64,000 nt of DNA. It comes from Planctomycetota bacterium. GTDB lineage: Bacteria > Planctomycetota > JAJSAM01 > JAJVHW01. The notes beneath the pieces are model-generated. The model worked only from the letters and a program-made list of their open reading frames with translations. It was not told where the DNA came from and made no database searches. A program made the translations under genes and the position numbers. The stretch is taken from the NCBI GenBank assembly GCA_021776825.1, contig JAJFFG010000067.1, forward strand, positions 1 to 64,000, in the 5' to 3' direction. Position 1 is the first letter of the stretch; each line of letters begins with the position of its first letter. Below, piece after piece: positions 41,155 through 50,258 of this stretch.

Positions 41155-44100
41155 ATGAGCGCGTGGGCCCTCCTGTGGGCTCTCGGTGTCCCAGCGATAG
41201 AGGTGAGCGTGTTCGGAATCCGTCCTCGCGACCAGAAGAGTGTGCGGCGGCCCATCGTGGTCGGCGCGGTGCTGTTCATGGTCTGCATGCTGGCGGCCGG
41301 AGCAGCGCTCGGCTCCCTGGGTCAGGAGCGTCTCACCGAGGCGTCGCTGCGCGAGAATCAGACCGCAGCGCTGCGGTCACTCGAGCGCGAGGTACGCCGC
41401 GATGCCGCCCACGCATCCGCTCGCACGGCAGACCTCATGTCCGATGCTCGCGCCGCGGCTCGCGCGGTCGCGGACCACATCGCGCACCTCGGCGCCGAGC
41501 CGGTCGACACCTCCGAGTCCCCCACGCCGTTCACCACCACTCCGGGTTCCGAACTGCCCCGTACGGTCCTGCCGGCGCGCGGGACCGTGGCCATCGCGCC
41601 CAACCCGGGGCCGATCGACGAACGAGCGAACGCCCTAGCGTGGCGCGCCGCTGCGTCGAGCTCCGTGATGCACGCCGTGACGGAGGCAGGCGGACACGTC
41701 ACGCGCGTCTCGGTCTGGGTGCGTGACGAGGGTCTCATCGTCCATCCGGGCACGACGGTCGACGGCTCGACCTACGGGGATCGTCTGCTGGCCCACTTCG
41801 ACGCGAAGATCGTCGCCGCCGACGAGCCCGACGAGCGCGGGTGGCTCCTCCAGCAACGGCCGGACCTCGGCGCGGTGCTCTCTCACGTCGTCCGTGTTCG
41901 CGACGACTCGGGACGCACGTTCGCCATCGTCTCCGCTGACATCGAGATGGCAAGCCTCCGCGAGGCTCTGCGCATCCGACTCGACCCCAACCCAACCGCG
42001 GTCCCGGTCCTGATCGATGCCGCGGGACGCGTTGCACTCGCCGATGCTCAGGCAGCGCAGGCACTCGATCTCGACCACGATGTCGAGGATCGCCACATCG
42101 CGAGAGCGCTGTCCGATGTGGTCACCGAGGAGCGCGAGCGCCTGCCCGAGGCTGGACCGGCCGTGATCCACGACGGAGTGCGGGTCACCGCCGCAGCCAT
42201 GGTCGCCGACACGAACTGGGCAGTCGCTGTCGTCGTGCCCCGCACGCACGAGAGTGAGCTCGCAGTCGCCGGATCCCAGGAGACCGCCGACCTCCTTCGG
42301 GATTTTGCGCTCGCCCTGCTCGGCTTCTCGATCGTGTTCGGCTCGCTGGCGACGCTGGCGGGGGTCGGGTTCGGGGACTGGTTGCGCCGCCGCATCGCGC
42401 CGCTGGTCGCTGGCGCCGAGGCGATGGCCGCCGGGGACCTGACGCACCGCATCTCCGTCGACGGAAACGACGAGATCGCCACGCTCGGGATCGCGCTCAA
42501 CACATCGTCGATGCGGCTGCAGCAGAACCTACGCAAGCTCGAAGAGAGCCAGCGGCGCCTGTCCGGCCTGATCCAGAGCATGGCCGAGGGCCTGGTGATC
42601 ACGGACAACGAGGACCGCATCTCGTTCGTGAACAACCGCTTCGCCGAGTTGGTCAAGCGCGCGCCACGCTCGCTCATCGGCCACTACGTCGAGGAGTTCC
42701 TCGTTCCGGACTCGCTCGAGACCTATCGCCGCGAGGCGAAGCAGCGCCAGACGGGTGAGAGTTCGCGCTACGAAGTGACGTGGAGCGTCCACGGCGGAAC
42801 GCACCCGCGCACGCTCGTGTCCGGCATGGCGCTCTACGACGACGAGGGCCGCTTCTCCGGTTCGTGCGGAGTCGTCACGGACATCACGGAGCGGCATCTC
42901 GCGCAGGCCGAGACCGCCCGCTCTGAGAAGCTACGCGCGCTCGGCGAGATGGCCGGAGGCGTCGCGCACGACTTCAACAACATCCTCACCGCGGTGCTCG
43001 GCAACACGCAGTACCTGCTCCAGGAGGATCTCGACGAGTTCACCATGGAGGCGCTCAAGGTCATCGAGCTCGCGGCGCTGGACGGGACCGAGACCGTGCG
43101 CCGCATCCGCGAGTTCACGAAGCCGCGTTCAGGTGTCCATGAGGCGCAGCCCGTCGACGCGAACGAGATCATCTGGTCGGTGGTGAAGATGGCACGCCCG
43201 CGCTTCGACAGTGAGGCGCGCGAACGCAACGTCGAGTACGAGGTGAACGTCGAGCGGAAGGCACACCGCAACGTCGACGGGAACGCGTCCGAACTGCGCG
43301 AGACCCTCCTGAACCTGGTCTACAACGCGCTGGAGGCGATGCCGGCAGGCGGCACGCTGACCGTCGAGGCGTTCGACCGCGGCGAGGACGCCGTGGGTCT
43401 GCGCATCTCCGACACCGGCGAGGGCATCCAGGCCGAGGACCTCGACAAGATCTTCGACCCGTTCTTCTCGACGAAGCGTGACGGCAGGTGCTCGGGACTC
43501 GGGCTCTCGATCTGCTACGGGATCGTGGGCGCCCACGGTGGCCGCATCAGTGTCCGATCCGAGCCGGGCGACGGCACGACCTTCACGATCGTCCTGCCGG
43601 CGAGCCGGATCGTGACCGAGACGGACGACGACGAGCACGACACGCCGGTCGTGCAGGCAGCGCCTCCGGAGGCGCGTGTGCTCATCGTGAGTTCCAACGG
43701 AAAGCAGGGTCGCCAGCTTCAGGAAGCGCTGATGAAGGAGGGCACCGAGGCCGTCGCGATCGACAAGATCCGCAACGCGGCCAGCATGATCGCCGATCCG
43801 GGCATCTTCAACGTGCTCGTCGTCGAGAACGATCTCGGTCGCCGCAGCGGGTGGGAGCTCGCTCGCAACGCGCGACGCCAGCGCCCCGAGCTGCGCATCA
43901 TCCTGCTCGCCGACCCCTCGCGACCGGTGGACGCGACCCAGGCGCGCAACGCAGGCATCGACGCGACCCTCGTCCGGCCGTTCGACGCAGCGGATCTGCG
44001 GGGCGCGATCCTCCGTGTCATCGCCATGCCGCCGGCGCGCATCGACGTGCCGACGACGACGCGCGCCATGCGGTCCACGCTGCCAGCATCGGCCGAGGTG

Positions 44101-44478
44101 ACGAGCGAGATCTGGGGTCCGTCCACGATCGAGCTCGCCGCAGCCGCGCCCGTCCATCGGACGCGCGAAGACGACCGCGAGCCGACCGAGGAGCTCCACG
44201 CACCCGCGAGCGACACGCTGGACGACGAAGACACGCAGAGCATCCCGACGGTCGACGACGTGACCGGTGAGTTCGAGAGTCGCTCCGTCGTCGCCCTGGA
44301 CCCCGACGCGACGGGGTCGTTCGCGGCAGGCACGATCGATACGACCGGGCTGGAACAACTGAGTGAGACGCGCAGCTTCGAACCGTCCGAGGACGCCGAT
44401 CTGCGCACGGGAAGCGACGCAACCGAGGTGGCGCTTGCCGGAGCCATCGCCGACGACCAGGAGTCCGACGACGCCTAG
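41155..44478 (+). CDS. Hybrid sensor histidine kinase with pseudo-receiver
   Basis: The 1107-residue membrane kinase has a TM helix (about 45-62), a large extracytoplasmic Cache-like region, a second TM (LLGFSIVFGSLATLAGVGF, ~385-405), HAMP and PAS (near 470). HisKA with GGVAHDFNNIL puts the His near 605. HATPase_c has NLVYNALEAM, DTGEGI and GLGLSI. Residues ~840-960 look like a receiver but lack its key residues: the usual DD pair is SS, the phospho-acceptor Asp is Glu (VVEND), and Lys is Arg (VRPFD). A ~130-residue acidic tail follows. The start is uncertain: ATG 41155, or GTG at 41203 or 41209, which would shorten the N-terminus. Confidence 0.87.
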   Translation: MSAWALLWALGVPAIEVSVFGIRPRDQKSVRRPIVVGAVLFMVCMLAAGAALGSLGQERLTEASLRENQTAALRSLEREVRRDAAHASARTADLMSDARAAARAVADHIAHLGAEPVDTSESPTPFTTTPGSELPRTVLPARGTVAIAPNPGPIDERANALAWRAAASSSVMHAVTEAGGHVTRVSVWVRDEGLIVHPGTTVDGSTYGDRLLAHFDAKIVAADEPDERGWLLQQRPDLGAVLSHVVRVRDDSGRTFAIVSADIEMASLREALRIRLDPNPTAVPVLIDAAGRVALADAQAAQALDLDHDVEDRHIARALSDVVTEERERLPEAGPAVIHDGVRVTAAAMVADTNWAVAVVVPRTHESELAVAGSQETADLLRDFALALLGFSIVFGSLATLAGVGFGDWLRRRIAPLVAGAEAMAAGDLTHRISVDGNDEIATLGIALNTSSMRLQQNLRKLEESQRRLSGLIQSMAEGLVITDNEDRISFVNNRFAELVKRAPRSLIGHYVEEFLVPDSLETYRREAKQRQTGESSRYEVTWSVHGGTHPRTLVSGMALYDDEGRFSGSCGVVTDITERHLAQAETARSEKLRALGEMAGGVAHDFNNILTAVLGNTQYLLQEDLDEFTMEALKVIELAALDGTETVRRIREFTKPRSGVHEAQPVDANEIIWSVVKMARPRFDSEARERNVEYEVNVERKAHRNVDGNASELRETLLNLVYNALEAMPAGGTLTVEAFDRGEDAVGLRISDTGEGIQAEDLDKIFDPFFSTKRDGRCSGLGLSICYGIVGAHGGRISVRSEPGDGTTFTIVLPASRIVTETDDDEHDTPVVQAAPPEARVLIVSSNGKQGRQLQEALMKEGTEAVAIDKIRNAASMIADPGIFNVLVVENDLGRRSGWELARNARRQRPELRIILLADPSRPVDATQARNAGIDATLVRPFDAADLRGAILRVIAMPPARIDVPTTTRAMRSTLPASAEVTSEIWGPSTIELAAAAPVHRTREDDREPTEELHAPASDTLDDEDTQSIPTVDDVTGEFESRSVVALDPDATGSFAAGTIDTTGLEQLSETRSFEPSEDADLRTGSDATEVALAGAIADDQESDDA

Positions 44479-44500
44479 TCGCGTCGCGCGAGGAAGCCCG

Positions 44501-45304
44501 ATGAACCAGATCCAGAGCGAGTCGCTGATCCCTCTCCCGCAGGAACAGTTCGGCACGCTGCGCGCGTTCGTGCCCGACACACCGTGGACGACGTCGCCGC
44601 TGCACGTGCTCGAGAAGCGCGTCGGCCGCGCGTACGTCGACTCGCCCGAGTCTCCACGCAACCTCGTGATCGTGGTTCCCGCGGACCCCGACGCCGCGCT
44701 CCCCGAGCAGGCGTGGCTCTTCGGCCTTCCGACCGCGCACGCGCTGCGCGAGTACATCGAGGGCTCGTCACGCCCCACCGACTTCGTCTGCGACGAGGAT
44801 CTCGCCCCCCTCATCGAGGAACAGATCCCCGACGCGGCGTCGACCGATCACTCTGTCCACTGGTTCGAGAAGCTCGAGAACGACGAGTTCGACCTCGAGC
44901 GCGTGGACGGCCTGCGTCGTCTGCGCCTCTCGGATGCCGGGTGCCTCGCGACGCTGGAGTTCCCCGGGATACTGCGCACGTTCGAGTCGGCGAAAGACCT
45001 CCTGATGGCCGGCGGCGGCTACGGCGTCGTCGTGGACGACCAGGTCGTCTGCGCCGCCGTCACGGTGGATCTCTCCGTCAACTACGCGCGCATCGCCGTC
45101 GCAACGGCGCCGGACCACCGCCGCAAGGGGCTCGGCCTCGCCGCGGCGAAGCGCCTGATCTCGGCACACCACGATCAGGGCCGGCTGGCCTGCGCGGTGG
45201 TCAGCGGACGTGAGGAGGCCGGAGAGCTGCTCGCAAAGAAGATCGGCTTCGCGAAGGCCGCCCGTCTGCGGACGTATCGGGCCGAGCCGACCGACGACGT
45301 GTAG
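44501..45304 (+). CDS. GNAT-family acetyltransferase domain protein
   Basis: A 267-residue protein. The C-terminal ~120 residues carry the GNAT pattern: VVVDDQVVCAAVTVDLSVNYARIAVATAPDHRRKGLGLAAAKRL, in which HRRKGLG is the acetyl-CoA-binding loop. A further AVVSGREEAGELLAKKIGF matches the end of the fold. The N-terminal half is less typical and Asp/Glu/Pro-rich, with HWFEKLENDEFDLERV. The ATG at 44501 has AGGAAG upstream and lies 22 nt after the kinase stop, so the two are probably co-transcribed. The acetylated substrate (small molecule or protein) is unknown. Confidence 0.82.
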   Translation: MNQIQSESLIPLPQEQFGTLRAFVPDTPWTTSPLHVLEKRVGRAYVDSPESPRNLVIVVPADPDAALPEQAWLFGLPTAHALREYIEGSSRPTDFVCDEDLAPLIEEQIPDAASTDHSVHWFEKLENDEFDLERVDGLRRLRLSDAGCLATLEFPGILRTFESAKDLLMAGGGYGVVVDDQVVCAAVTVDLSVNYARIAVATAPDHRRKGLGLAAAKRLISAHHDQGRLACAVVSGREEAGELLAKKIGFAKAARLRTYRAEPTDDV

Positions 45305-45567
45305 CCAGTCGAGGGCCTCGTCGCGTCCCGTTGGGTGCCGACGCGTGCCGTTGGGCTTCGCCGTCTGCCGCCGCGTGTCGTCGTTGCCTCCCGCCGCGTG
45401 CCGTGCTCGTCACAGGACGTCGCGCCAGCCTCGTCGGGCGAGCCTGGCGCAGATGAATCCGCTCGGCCAATGTCACCTTCGCCCGCTCCCAAACGACCCC
45501 CGATGGGGTGGGTGGGGGGTAGTGGGTGGGCGCGAGCACCGGACGAGAGGCCGGATCAGAGGCTCGA

Positions 45568-46782
45568 TCAGCTCGTCGGCGGCCCGTCTTCCCGCGGCGA
45601 CGGTTCGGCCTGCGCGGCCCCGTCGTCCTGGTCGGCACTGTCGGCGCGGGCAGCCTCCCCAGCCTCCCCAGCCTCCTCGACCTGACTAGCCTCCGCAGTC
45701 GCCCCAGCCTCCCCCACCGCGAGGACGTCCAGCTCCACACAGGCGCACGCCACACCGAACGCCTCCGACAGCGACGGCGTCGTCCGTCCCTCGTCGCCCG
45801 AGACGAACTCCTTCACGTAGAGCCCCGGATCGGTTCGCACCTCGAGCACCAGCCGCGCCGACGTCACCTCGAGGACGCGCACGCTGCGCACCACGCGGCG
45901 CCGAACCAGGTCGGCCCGCCGCGCCACGCGCTGCGGCGTGCGCTGCGCCAGTTCCACACCGACGAACGTCGTCGCGCGTTCGGCCGCATCACCCGGCAGT
46001 GCCGCGTCGTCCTGTGGCTCGACCACCACGCGATACGTCTTCTCGCCGTGCTCCGTGGTGATCCGCGCCAAGTCCTCGCGTCCCACCACGCGCAGCTCCC
46101 GCACCTCGACGCGCCCACCGGAGCGCGATGCAATCTCGGCGGCAAGCGCCACCGCATCGATCGACCGCCGCCGCGGGACCTCGACCGAGACGACGAAGGG
46201 CCGCCCCTCCCCCAGCATGCGCACGTCCACGTCCTCGCGCCCTGAGCCGTGGAACGCCGCCGAGCGCCCTCCGACCACGCCGCAGATCGAGGGCGCGACG
46301 AAGTCCTCGACGGACTCCGGGACCTGCCGGCCTGTTCCCTCGCACGAGGCGCAGGCGGCCCCATACCGCCGCTTCCGACCGCGGCACCCGCGACAGTGAA
46401 AGACCGTCTGCGACACCCCACGCACGAGCTTCCGATACCGCCCGGCCACATAGACCGTGCTCGGCTCCGCGCGGACTGCCGCCCCGTCGTCCTCGATCTC
46501 GACGGTCAGGAGCAGATCGGGGCGCACGTGAACGAGAGGCCGCTCGGGCCACTCCGCGCGGAGAAAGTCCCTGAGCACCTCGCGCAGCTCCGAGCGAGCG
46601 AGACGCTGGTACTCGAGGTCGGCAACATCGGCAAAGCCGCCGGGCGCCGGCACGGAGCAGTCCCACGACGAAAACTCCCACGGCACCGCGTGCCGGAGGA
46701 GTTCAGGCAGCACAGACCTCCCGATCTCACCAGCACGCACCCGGAGGTCATCCGGCAGCTCGGGGAAGCGCTCCGTCGTCAC
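45568..46782 (-). CDS. pus10: tRNA pseudouridine synthase Pus10
   Basis: Pus10 makes pseudouridine at positions 54/55 of tRNA in archaea and eukaryotes. The 404-residue protein has the family block VYVAGRYRKLVRGVSQT, then CxxC pairs (CRGC...CASC) in an arrangement like archaeal Pus10. GSGREDVDVRMLGEGRPFVV is the catalytic loop with the conserved Asp. A Glu/Ala-rich tail of ~45 residues follows. The GTG at 46782 is chosen as the first start inside the homologous region. The gene is divergent from rnpB, with about 30 bp between them. Bacterial Pus10 is rare, so horizontal origin or an ancient bacterial lineage are both possible. Confidence 0.85.
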   Translation of the reverse strand: MTTERFPELPDDLRVRAGEIGRSVLPELLRHAVPWEFSSWDCSVPAPGGFADVADLEYQRLARSELREVLRDFLRAEWPERPLVHVRPDLLLTVEIEDDGAAVRAEPSTVYVAGRYRKLVRGVSQTVFHCRGCRGRKRRYGAACASCEGTGRQVPESVEDFVAPSICGVVGGRSAAFHGSGREDVDVRMLGEGRPFVVSVEVPRRRSIDAVALAAEIASRSGGRVEVRELRVVGREDLARITTEHGEKTYRVVVEPQDDAALPGDAAERATTFVGVELAQRTPQRVARRADLVRRRVVRSVRVLEVTSARLVLEVRTDPGLYVKEFVSGDEGRTTPSLSEAFGVACACVELDVLAVGEAGATAEASQVEEAGEAGEAARADSADQDDGAAQAEPSPREDGPPTS

Positions 46783-46802
46783 GGCGCGAGATCTTACGTG
46801 GT

Positions 46803-46808
46803 ATGCTC
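46803..46808 (+). promoter_or_regulatory. Candidate -10 box of rnpB
   Basis: TATGCT ends 6 nt before the first base of the P1 helix, the distance expected between a -10 hexamer and the transcription start. No good -35 is visible. Confidence 0.5.
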
Positions 46809-46814
46809 CCGCCG

Positions 46815-47218
46815 CCGGAGCGGAACGGACGGCCGCGGCTCCCTTGCGGATGCCGAGGAAAGTCCGGGCTCCACAGGATAGGACGGTGGGTAACGCCCAC
46901 CGGGCGCAAGCCCAGGGAAAGTGCAACAGAGAGCAGACCGCCGATCGGCGGCAACCTTCGGGAAGCCGCAGGAGGTAAGGGTGAAAGGGTGGGGTAAGAG
47001 CCCACCGCGCCGGCGGTGACGTCGGTGGCACGGTAAACCCCGTCCGGAGAAAGCCCACATAGGGGGGGACGAGGATCTTCGGGTCCTCGGCGAGGCGGTC
47101 CGTCTCGCCATGACTCCCGGGTAGGGCGTTCGAGGCGGTCGGCAACGGCCGTCCCAGAGAAATGGTCGTCCAGGCGCCGCAAGGTGCCTGACAGGATCCG
47201 GCTTACGGGCCGCTCCGG
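46815..47218 (+). ncRNA. rnpB: RNase P RNA, bacterial class A
   Basis: The catalytic RNA that trims tRNA 5' leaders. The P1 helix pairs CCGGAGCGG (46815-46823) with CCGCTCCGG (47210-47218). Conserved elements are GAGGAAAGTCCGGGCTCCA (P4/J3-4 region), an AGGGTGAAAGGG-like J11/12 segment, GGTAAACCCC, AGAGAAATGG and GGATCCGGCTTA near the 3' end, all in the expected order. The ~404-nt length fits type A. The identification rests on these universal motifs and not on a covariance search. Confidence 0.95.
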
Positions 47219-47527
47219 CACCGATCCGCCGACCTTCGGGGCCTCACCTTTTCCGTGGTGCGGCTTCGGAAGTCCCGGGTAGAACAGGAATCAGTCGTTG
47301 GGACCGTCCGAGCACCCGCCAGAACCCCTGGCCGGCGTGCACGGCGAAGGGAGTCCCCCTCGAGGCCGGAGAGGTCTCGGTGGGACCTCGATCCACCACG
47401 AAGGACACAGCGCTCGAGCTCGTTGAAGCTCCTGCATCCGTGTTCCCGCGTGATGGGACGGCACCCACAGAGCAGCGTCGCGGAACCGGCTACTCGTCGG
47501 TTCGGCGCAGCACGAGGTGGCAGCACC
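47219..47527. other. rnpB-rho intergenic region (rho leader)
   Basis: A 309-bp gap that may hold the rho promoter and untranslated leader. A hairpin GAGGTC-TCGGTGG-GACCTC lies near 47367-47388. Rho leaders are often attenuators in other bacteria, but nothing diagnostic is seen here. Confidence 0.35.
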
Positions 47528-49102
47528 ATGAGCGAACAGGGTTCAGCCGGCGGTGGCGGCGGCAGTAGTGGCGATAGCGGCGGCGGCTCCGGTGGCGGAG
47601 GTGGCGGAGGCCGTCGTCGGCGCCGCGGTCGACGCGGCGGACGTCGCGGCGGCCAGGGTCAAGGCCAAGGTCAGGGTCAGAGCCAAGGTGGCGGAGGCGG
47701 CGGCCCCGGCGGAAGCCAGGGCGGCGGTCCCGGCGGAAGCACCGGCGGCGGACCGGGTGGCACGCAGCAGCAGACCCGGCGCAAGCAGGGTGGTGGCGGC
47801 AACCGACAGGGCGGCGCTGGTGGCGGTGGCGGCAACCGACGTCGCGGCAAGCCGCAGCGTGGCGGCGGTCAGCGTGCTGGCGGACAGCGTCGTGGAGGTC
47901 GCCCTGGCGGCGGCGGCGGACGTCGCGGCGGCGGTGGCAGCGTCCAGCGCTGGAACCAGAAGCAGCCCGAGTACCTGCCGGGTGGCGAGATCCCGACCGA
48001 GTGCGACGGCATCTCCGAGATCATGCCCGACAGTTCGGGCTTCCTGCGTCGGATGGACCGCAGCCTGCTCGCGCAGCACGACGACATCTACATCCCGCCG
48101 GCGCTCGTCCGGCAGTTCAACATCGGGACCGGCTCCCGCATCGTCGGCAAGGTGGGCGAGCCCACGCGCAGCGGCCAGCGCCCCCACTGCTCCGAGATCG
48201 AGACGATCGACGGCATCGATCCCGATGAGTACAAGCTCCGCATCCCGATCAAGCACCTGACCTCGATCGATCCCGAGAAGTGGATGAAGCTCGAGGGCAA
48301 GTCCAAGGACGTGACGACCCGGATCATCGACCTGCTCAGCCCGATCGGCTTCGGCCAGCGCTGTCTGATCGTGGCGCCTCCGCGCGCGGGCAAGACCGTG
48401 ATCATGCAGCGCATCGGCGCCGCCCTGAACGAGTACTACCCCGACGTCGACGTCATCATCCTGCTCATCAACGAGCGCCCCGAGGAGGTGACGGACATCC
48501 GTCGCACCATCGACGGCGACGTGATCGCATCCTCGCTCGACGACCTGGCCCCGAGCCACGTCGCCGTCTCGGAGATGGCGTTCTCGCGCGCGCAGCGCCT
48601 CGTCGAGCAGGGCCGGGACGTCGTCATGCTGGTCGACTCGCTGACCCGCATGGCGCGCGCCTACAACATGGAGATCGGCTCCAGCTCGCGCACGCTCTCG
48701 GGCGGGCTCGACAGCCGCGCCATGGAGCACCCGAAGCGCCACTTCGGCTGCGCCCGCAACGTCGAGGGCGGCGGCTCGCTCACGGTCATCGCCACGGCGC
48801 TGATCGACACCGGCAGCCGCATGGATCAGGTGATCTTCGAGGAGTTCAAGGGCACCGGCAACGCCGAGATCGTCCTGAACCGGAAGCTCGCCGAGCTCCG
48901 CATCTGGCCGGCGCTCGACCTCAGCAAGTCCGGCACCCGCAAGGAAGAGAAGATCGTCCCGGACGACATCCTCAAGCTCACCTGGACCCTCCGCCGCGTC
49001 CTCGGCAAGCTCAAGCCCGAAGAAGCCATGGAGCTCCTCGTCGACAAGCTCGAGACCACCACCTCGAACCGCGACTTCCTCGAGCACTTCCACCTGAAGT
49101 AG
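47528..49102 (+). CDS. rho: Transcription termination factor Rho with Gly/Arg-rich N-terminus
   Basis: Hexameric RNA-dependent ATPase that ends transcription. The 524 residues comprise a ~140-residue Gly/Arg/Gln-rich disordered N-terminus (RGG-like), then the primary RNA-binding domain (SSGFLRRMDRS...DDIYIPPALVRQFNIGTG). The ATPase has Walker A PPRAGKT, ERPEEVTD, VMLVDSLTRMARAYN, ALIDTGSRMD, EFKGTGNAEI and LDLSKSGTRKEE. The classical helical Rho_N head seems absent. Gly/Arg-rich tracts in Rho of other phyla affect RNA binding and condensate formation. The start is the ATG preceded by GAGGTG. Its stop lies 23 bp before the first att-like sequence of the mobile array. Confidence 0.95.
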   Translation: MSEQGSAGGGGGSSGDSGGGSGGGGGGGRRRRRGRRGGRRGGQGQGQGQGQSQGGGGGGPGGSQGGGPGGSTGGGPGGTQQQTRRKQGGGGNRQGGAGGGGGNRRRGKPQRGGGQRAGGQRRGGRPGGGGGRRGGGGSVQRWNQKQPEYLPGGEIPTECDGISEIMPDSSGFLRRMDRSLLAQHDDIYIPPALVRQFNIGTGSRIVGKVGEPTRSGQRPHCSEIETIDGIDPDEYKLRIPIKHLTSIDPEKWMKLEGKSKDVTTRIIDLLSPIGFGQRCLIVAPPRAGKTVIMQRIGAALNEYYPDVDVIILLINERPEEVTDIRRTIDGDVIASSLDDLAPSHVAVSEMAFSRAQRLVEQGRDVVMLVDSLTRMARAYNMEIGSSSRTLSGGLDSRAMEHPKRHFGCARNVEGGGSLTVIATALIDTGSRMDQVIFEEFKGTGNAEIVLNRKLAELRIWPALDLSKSGTRKEEKIVPDDILKLTWTLRRVLGKLKPEEAMELLVDKLETTTSNRDFLEHFHLK

Positions 49103-49125
49103 GGTCTGAGGCTAGAGCGTCGGAC

Positions 49126-49150
49126 TTGTGCCTATAATGGTGCCGATAAG
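49126..49150 (+). repeat. Left attachment-like site with integrase promoter
   Basis: TTGTGCCTATAATGGTGCCG contains two near-repeats of GTGCC(T/G)ATAA and resembles the cores at 54678, 59999 and 61076. It also contains a perfect TATAAT (49133-49138) about 31 nt before the integrase start, so the candidate recombination site and promoter coincide. Confidence 0.5.
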
Positions 49151-49169
49151 GCAACCACGAGGGCACGCC

Positions 49170-50258
49170 ATGACCGACCGCAAGCCACGCCGATCCAAGG
49201 GATCGGTCTTCCGCCGCACACGTGCCGACGGCACGCAGTACCCCGGCTGGTACATCCGCTGGACGGACGCCGCCGGCAAGCGGCAACAGGCCTTCGGGGG
49301 CCGCACGAAGGACGCCGCCGAGGCGCTCCTCCGCAAGAAGCTCGACGAGAAGGACCTCCACAACCGCACGGGCACGCGCCCGCCGGAGGACGTCTCCCTC
49401 AAGGACTTCCTGCCGCAGCTTCTCCGCCAGATGCGGGCGACGCTCCAGCCGATCACCGTCCGCAACCGGAAGGGCTTCCTCGAGCGCGCCGCCGAGCACT
49501 TCGGCAATCGCCCGATGTCGCGGGTCAACCACGCGCACGTCATCGCGTTCTTCAACGATCTGCGCCTGGAGCGCGGGCTCGCCGCGTCGTCGCTGAAGAA
49601 CCACAAGACGACGCTCTCGGCCGCCTTCGTTGCCGCGATCCACGCCGGTGCGGCAGCGACCAACCCGGTCCGCGGGCTGCAACTGCCGAAGCCGGACGAG
49701 AAGCCGATCCCCCACCTCACGCCGGACGAGCTGCACACGATCTACGACGCGATGCCCGAGGACATCCGCCCCGCCGTCGTGCTGCTCGGCGAGGCGGGAC
49801 TGCGCCGCCAGGAGGTGCTCGACCTGACGTGGGGCGACGTGGACGCCGACCTCTCGCGCGTGACCGTGGCCCGGTCGAAGAGCCATCGCTCCCGGACGGT
49901 GCCGTTGACGGAGACGGCCCGCACGATCCTCCGCGACCTGACTTCTGCGAAGGCCGCGGAGGATCGCACTCCCCGCTTCGAGTTGTTCTCGATCTCGGCG
50001 TCGAGGTTCAACGACCGCTTCCGGAAGGCCGCCGACGCCGCCGGGTTCCCCCACGTCACGCCGCACACCCTGCGACACGCGTTCGGGACCGGCCTCGCGG
50101 CAGCGAACGTCCCCACGCGGGACATCCGCGACCTGATGGGCCACTCGTCCATCCAGATCACGGAGCGGTACATGAACCGCGCGCCGGAGACCGCCCTGCA
50201 GCGGGCGATGAAGCAGCTGGAGGCAACGCGCGGTCACGACACACCGCCCGGCCCATAG
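49170..50258 (+). CDS. Tyrosine recombinase/integrase
   Basis: A 362-residue phage/plasmid-type integrase. It has an N-terminal arm-binding region (RRTRADGTQYPGWYIRWTDA), a SAM-like core-binding domain (~70-170), and the catalytic domain with Arg-I in EAGLRRQEVLDLTW (~210), Lys in ARSKSHRSRTVPL and His-x-x-Arg in TPHTLRHAFGTGL (~299). GHSS follows, and Tyr is in ITERYMN (~333). All catalytic residues are present, so it should be active. The ATG at 49170 has GAGGG upstream. It converges on the HTH gene with a 25-bp overlap. It likely integrates the element at the site just after rho. Confidence 0.93.
   Translation: MTDRKPRRSKGSVFRRTRADGTQYPGWYIRWTDAAGKRQQAFGGRTKDAAEALLRKKLDEKDLHNRTGTRPPEDVSLKDFLPQLLRQMRATLQPITVRNRKGFLERAAEHFGNRPMSRVNHAHVIAFFNDLRLERGLAASSLKNHKTTLSAAFVAAIHAGAAATNPVRGLQLPKPDEKPIPHLTPDELHTIYDAMPEDIRPAVVLLGEAGLRRQEVLDLTWGDVDADLSRVTVARSKSHRSRTVPLTETARTILRDLTSAKAAEDRTPRFELFSISASRFNDRFRKAADAAGFPHVTPHTLRHAFGTGLAAANVPTRDIRDLMGHSSIQITERYMNRAPETALQRAMKQLEATRGHDTPPGP

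Noticed and set aside
40882..41155. N-terminal extension of the histidine kinase to 40882
   Set aside because: The added 91 residues are antisense to the acyl-CoA dehydrogenase start and contain no membrane segment or domain.
47543..49093. 516-codon minus-strand frame opposite rho
   Set aside because: Antisense shadow of the rho gene. Its Ala/Thr/Ser-rich tail mirrors the Gly/Arg-rich coding repeat.
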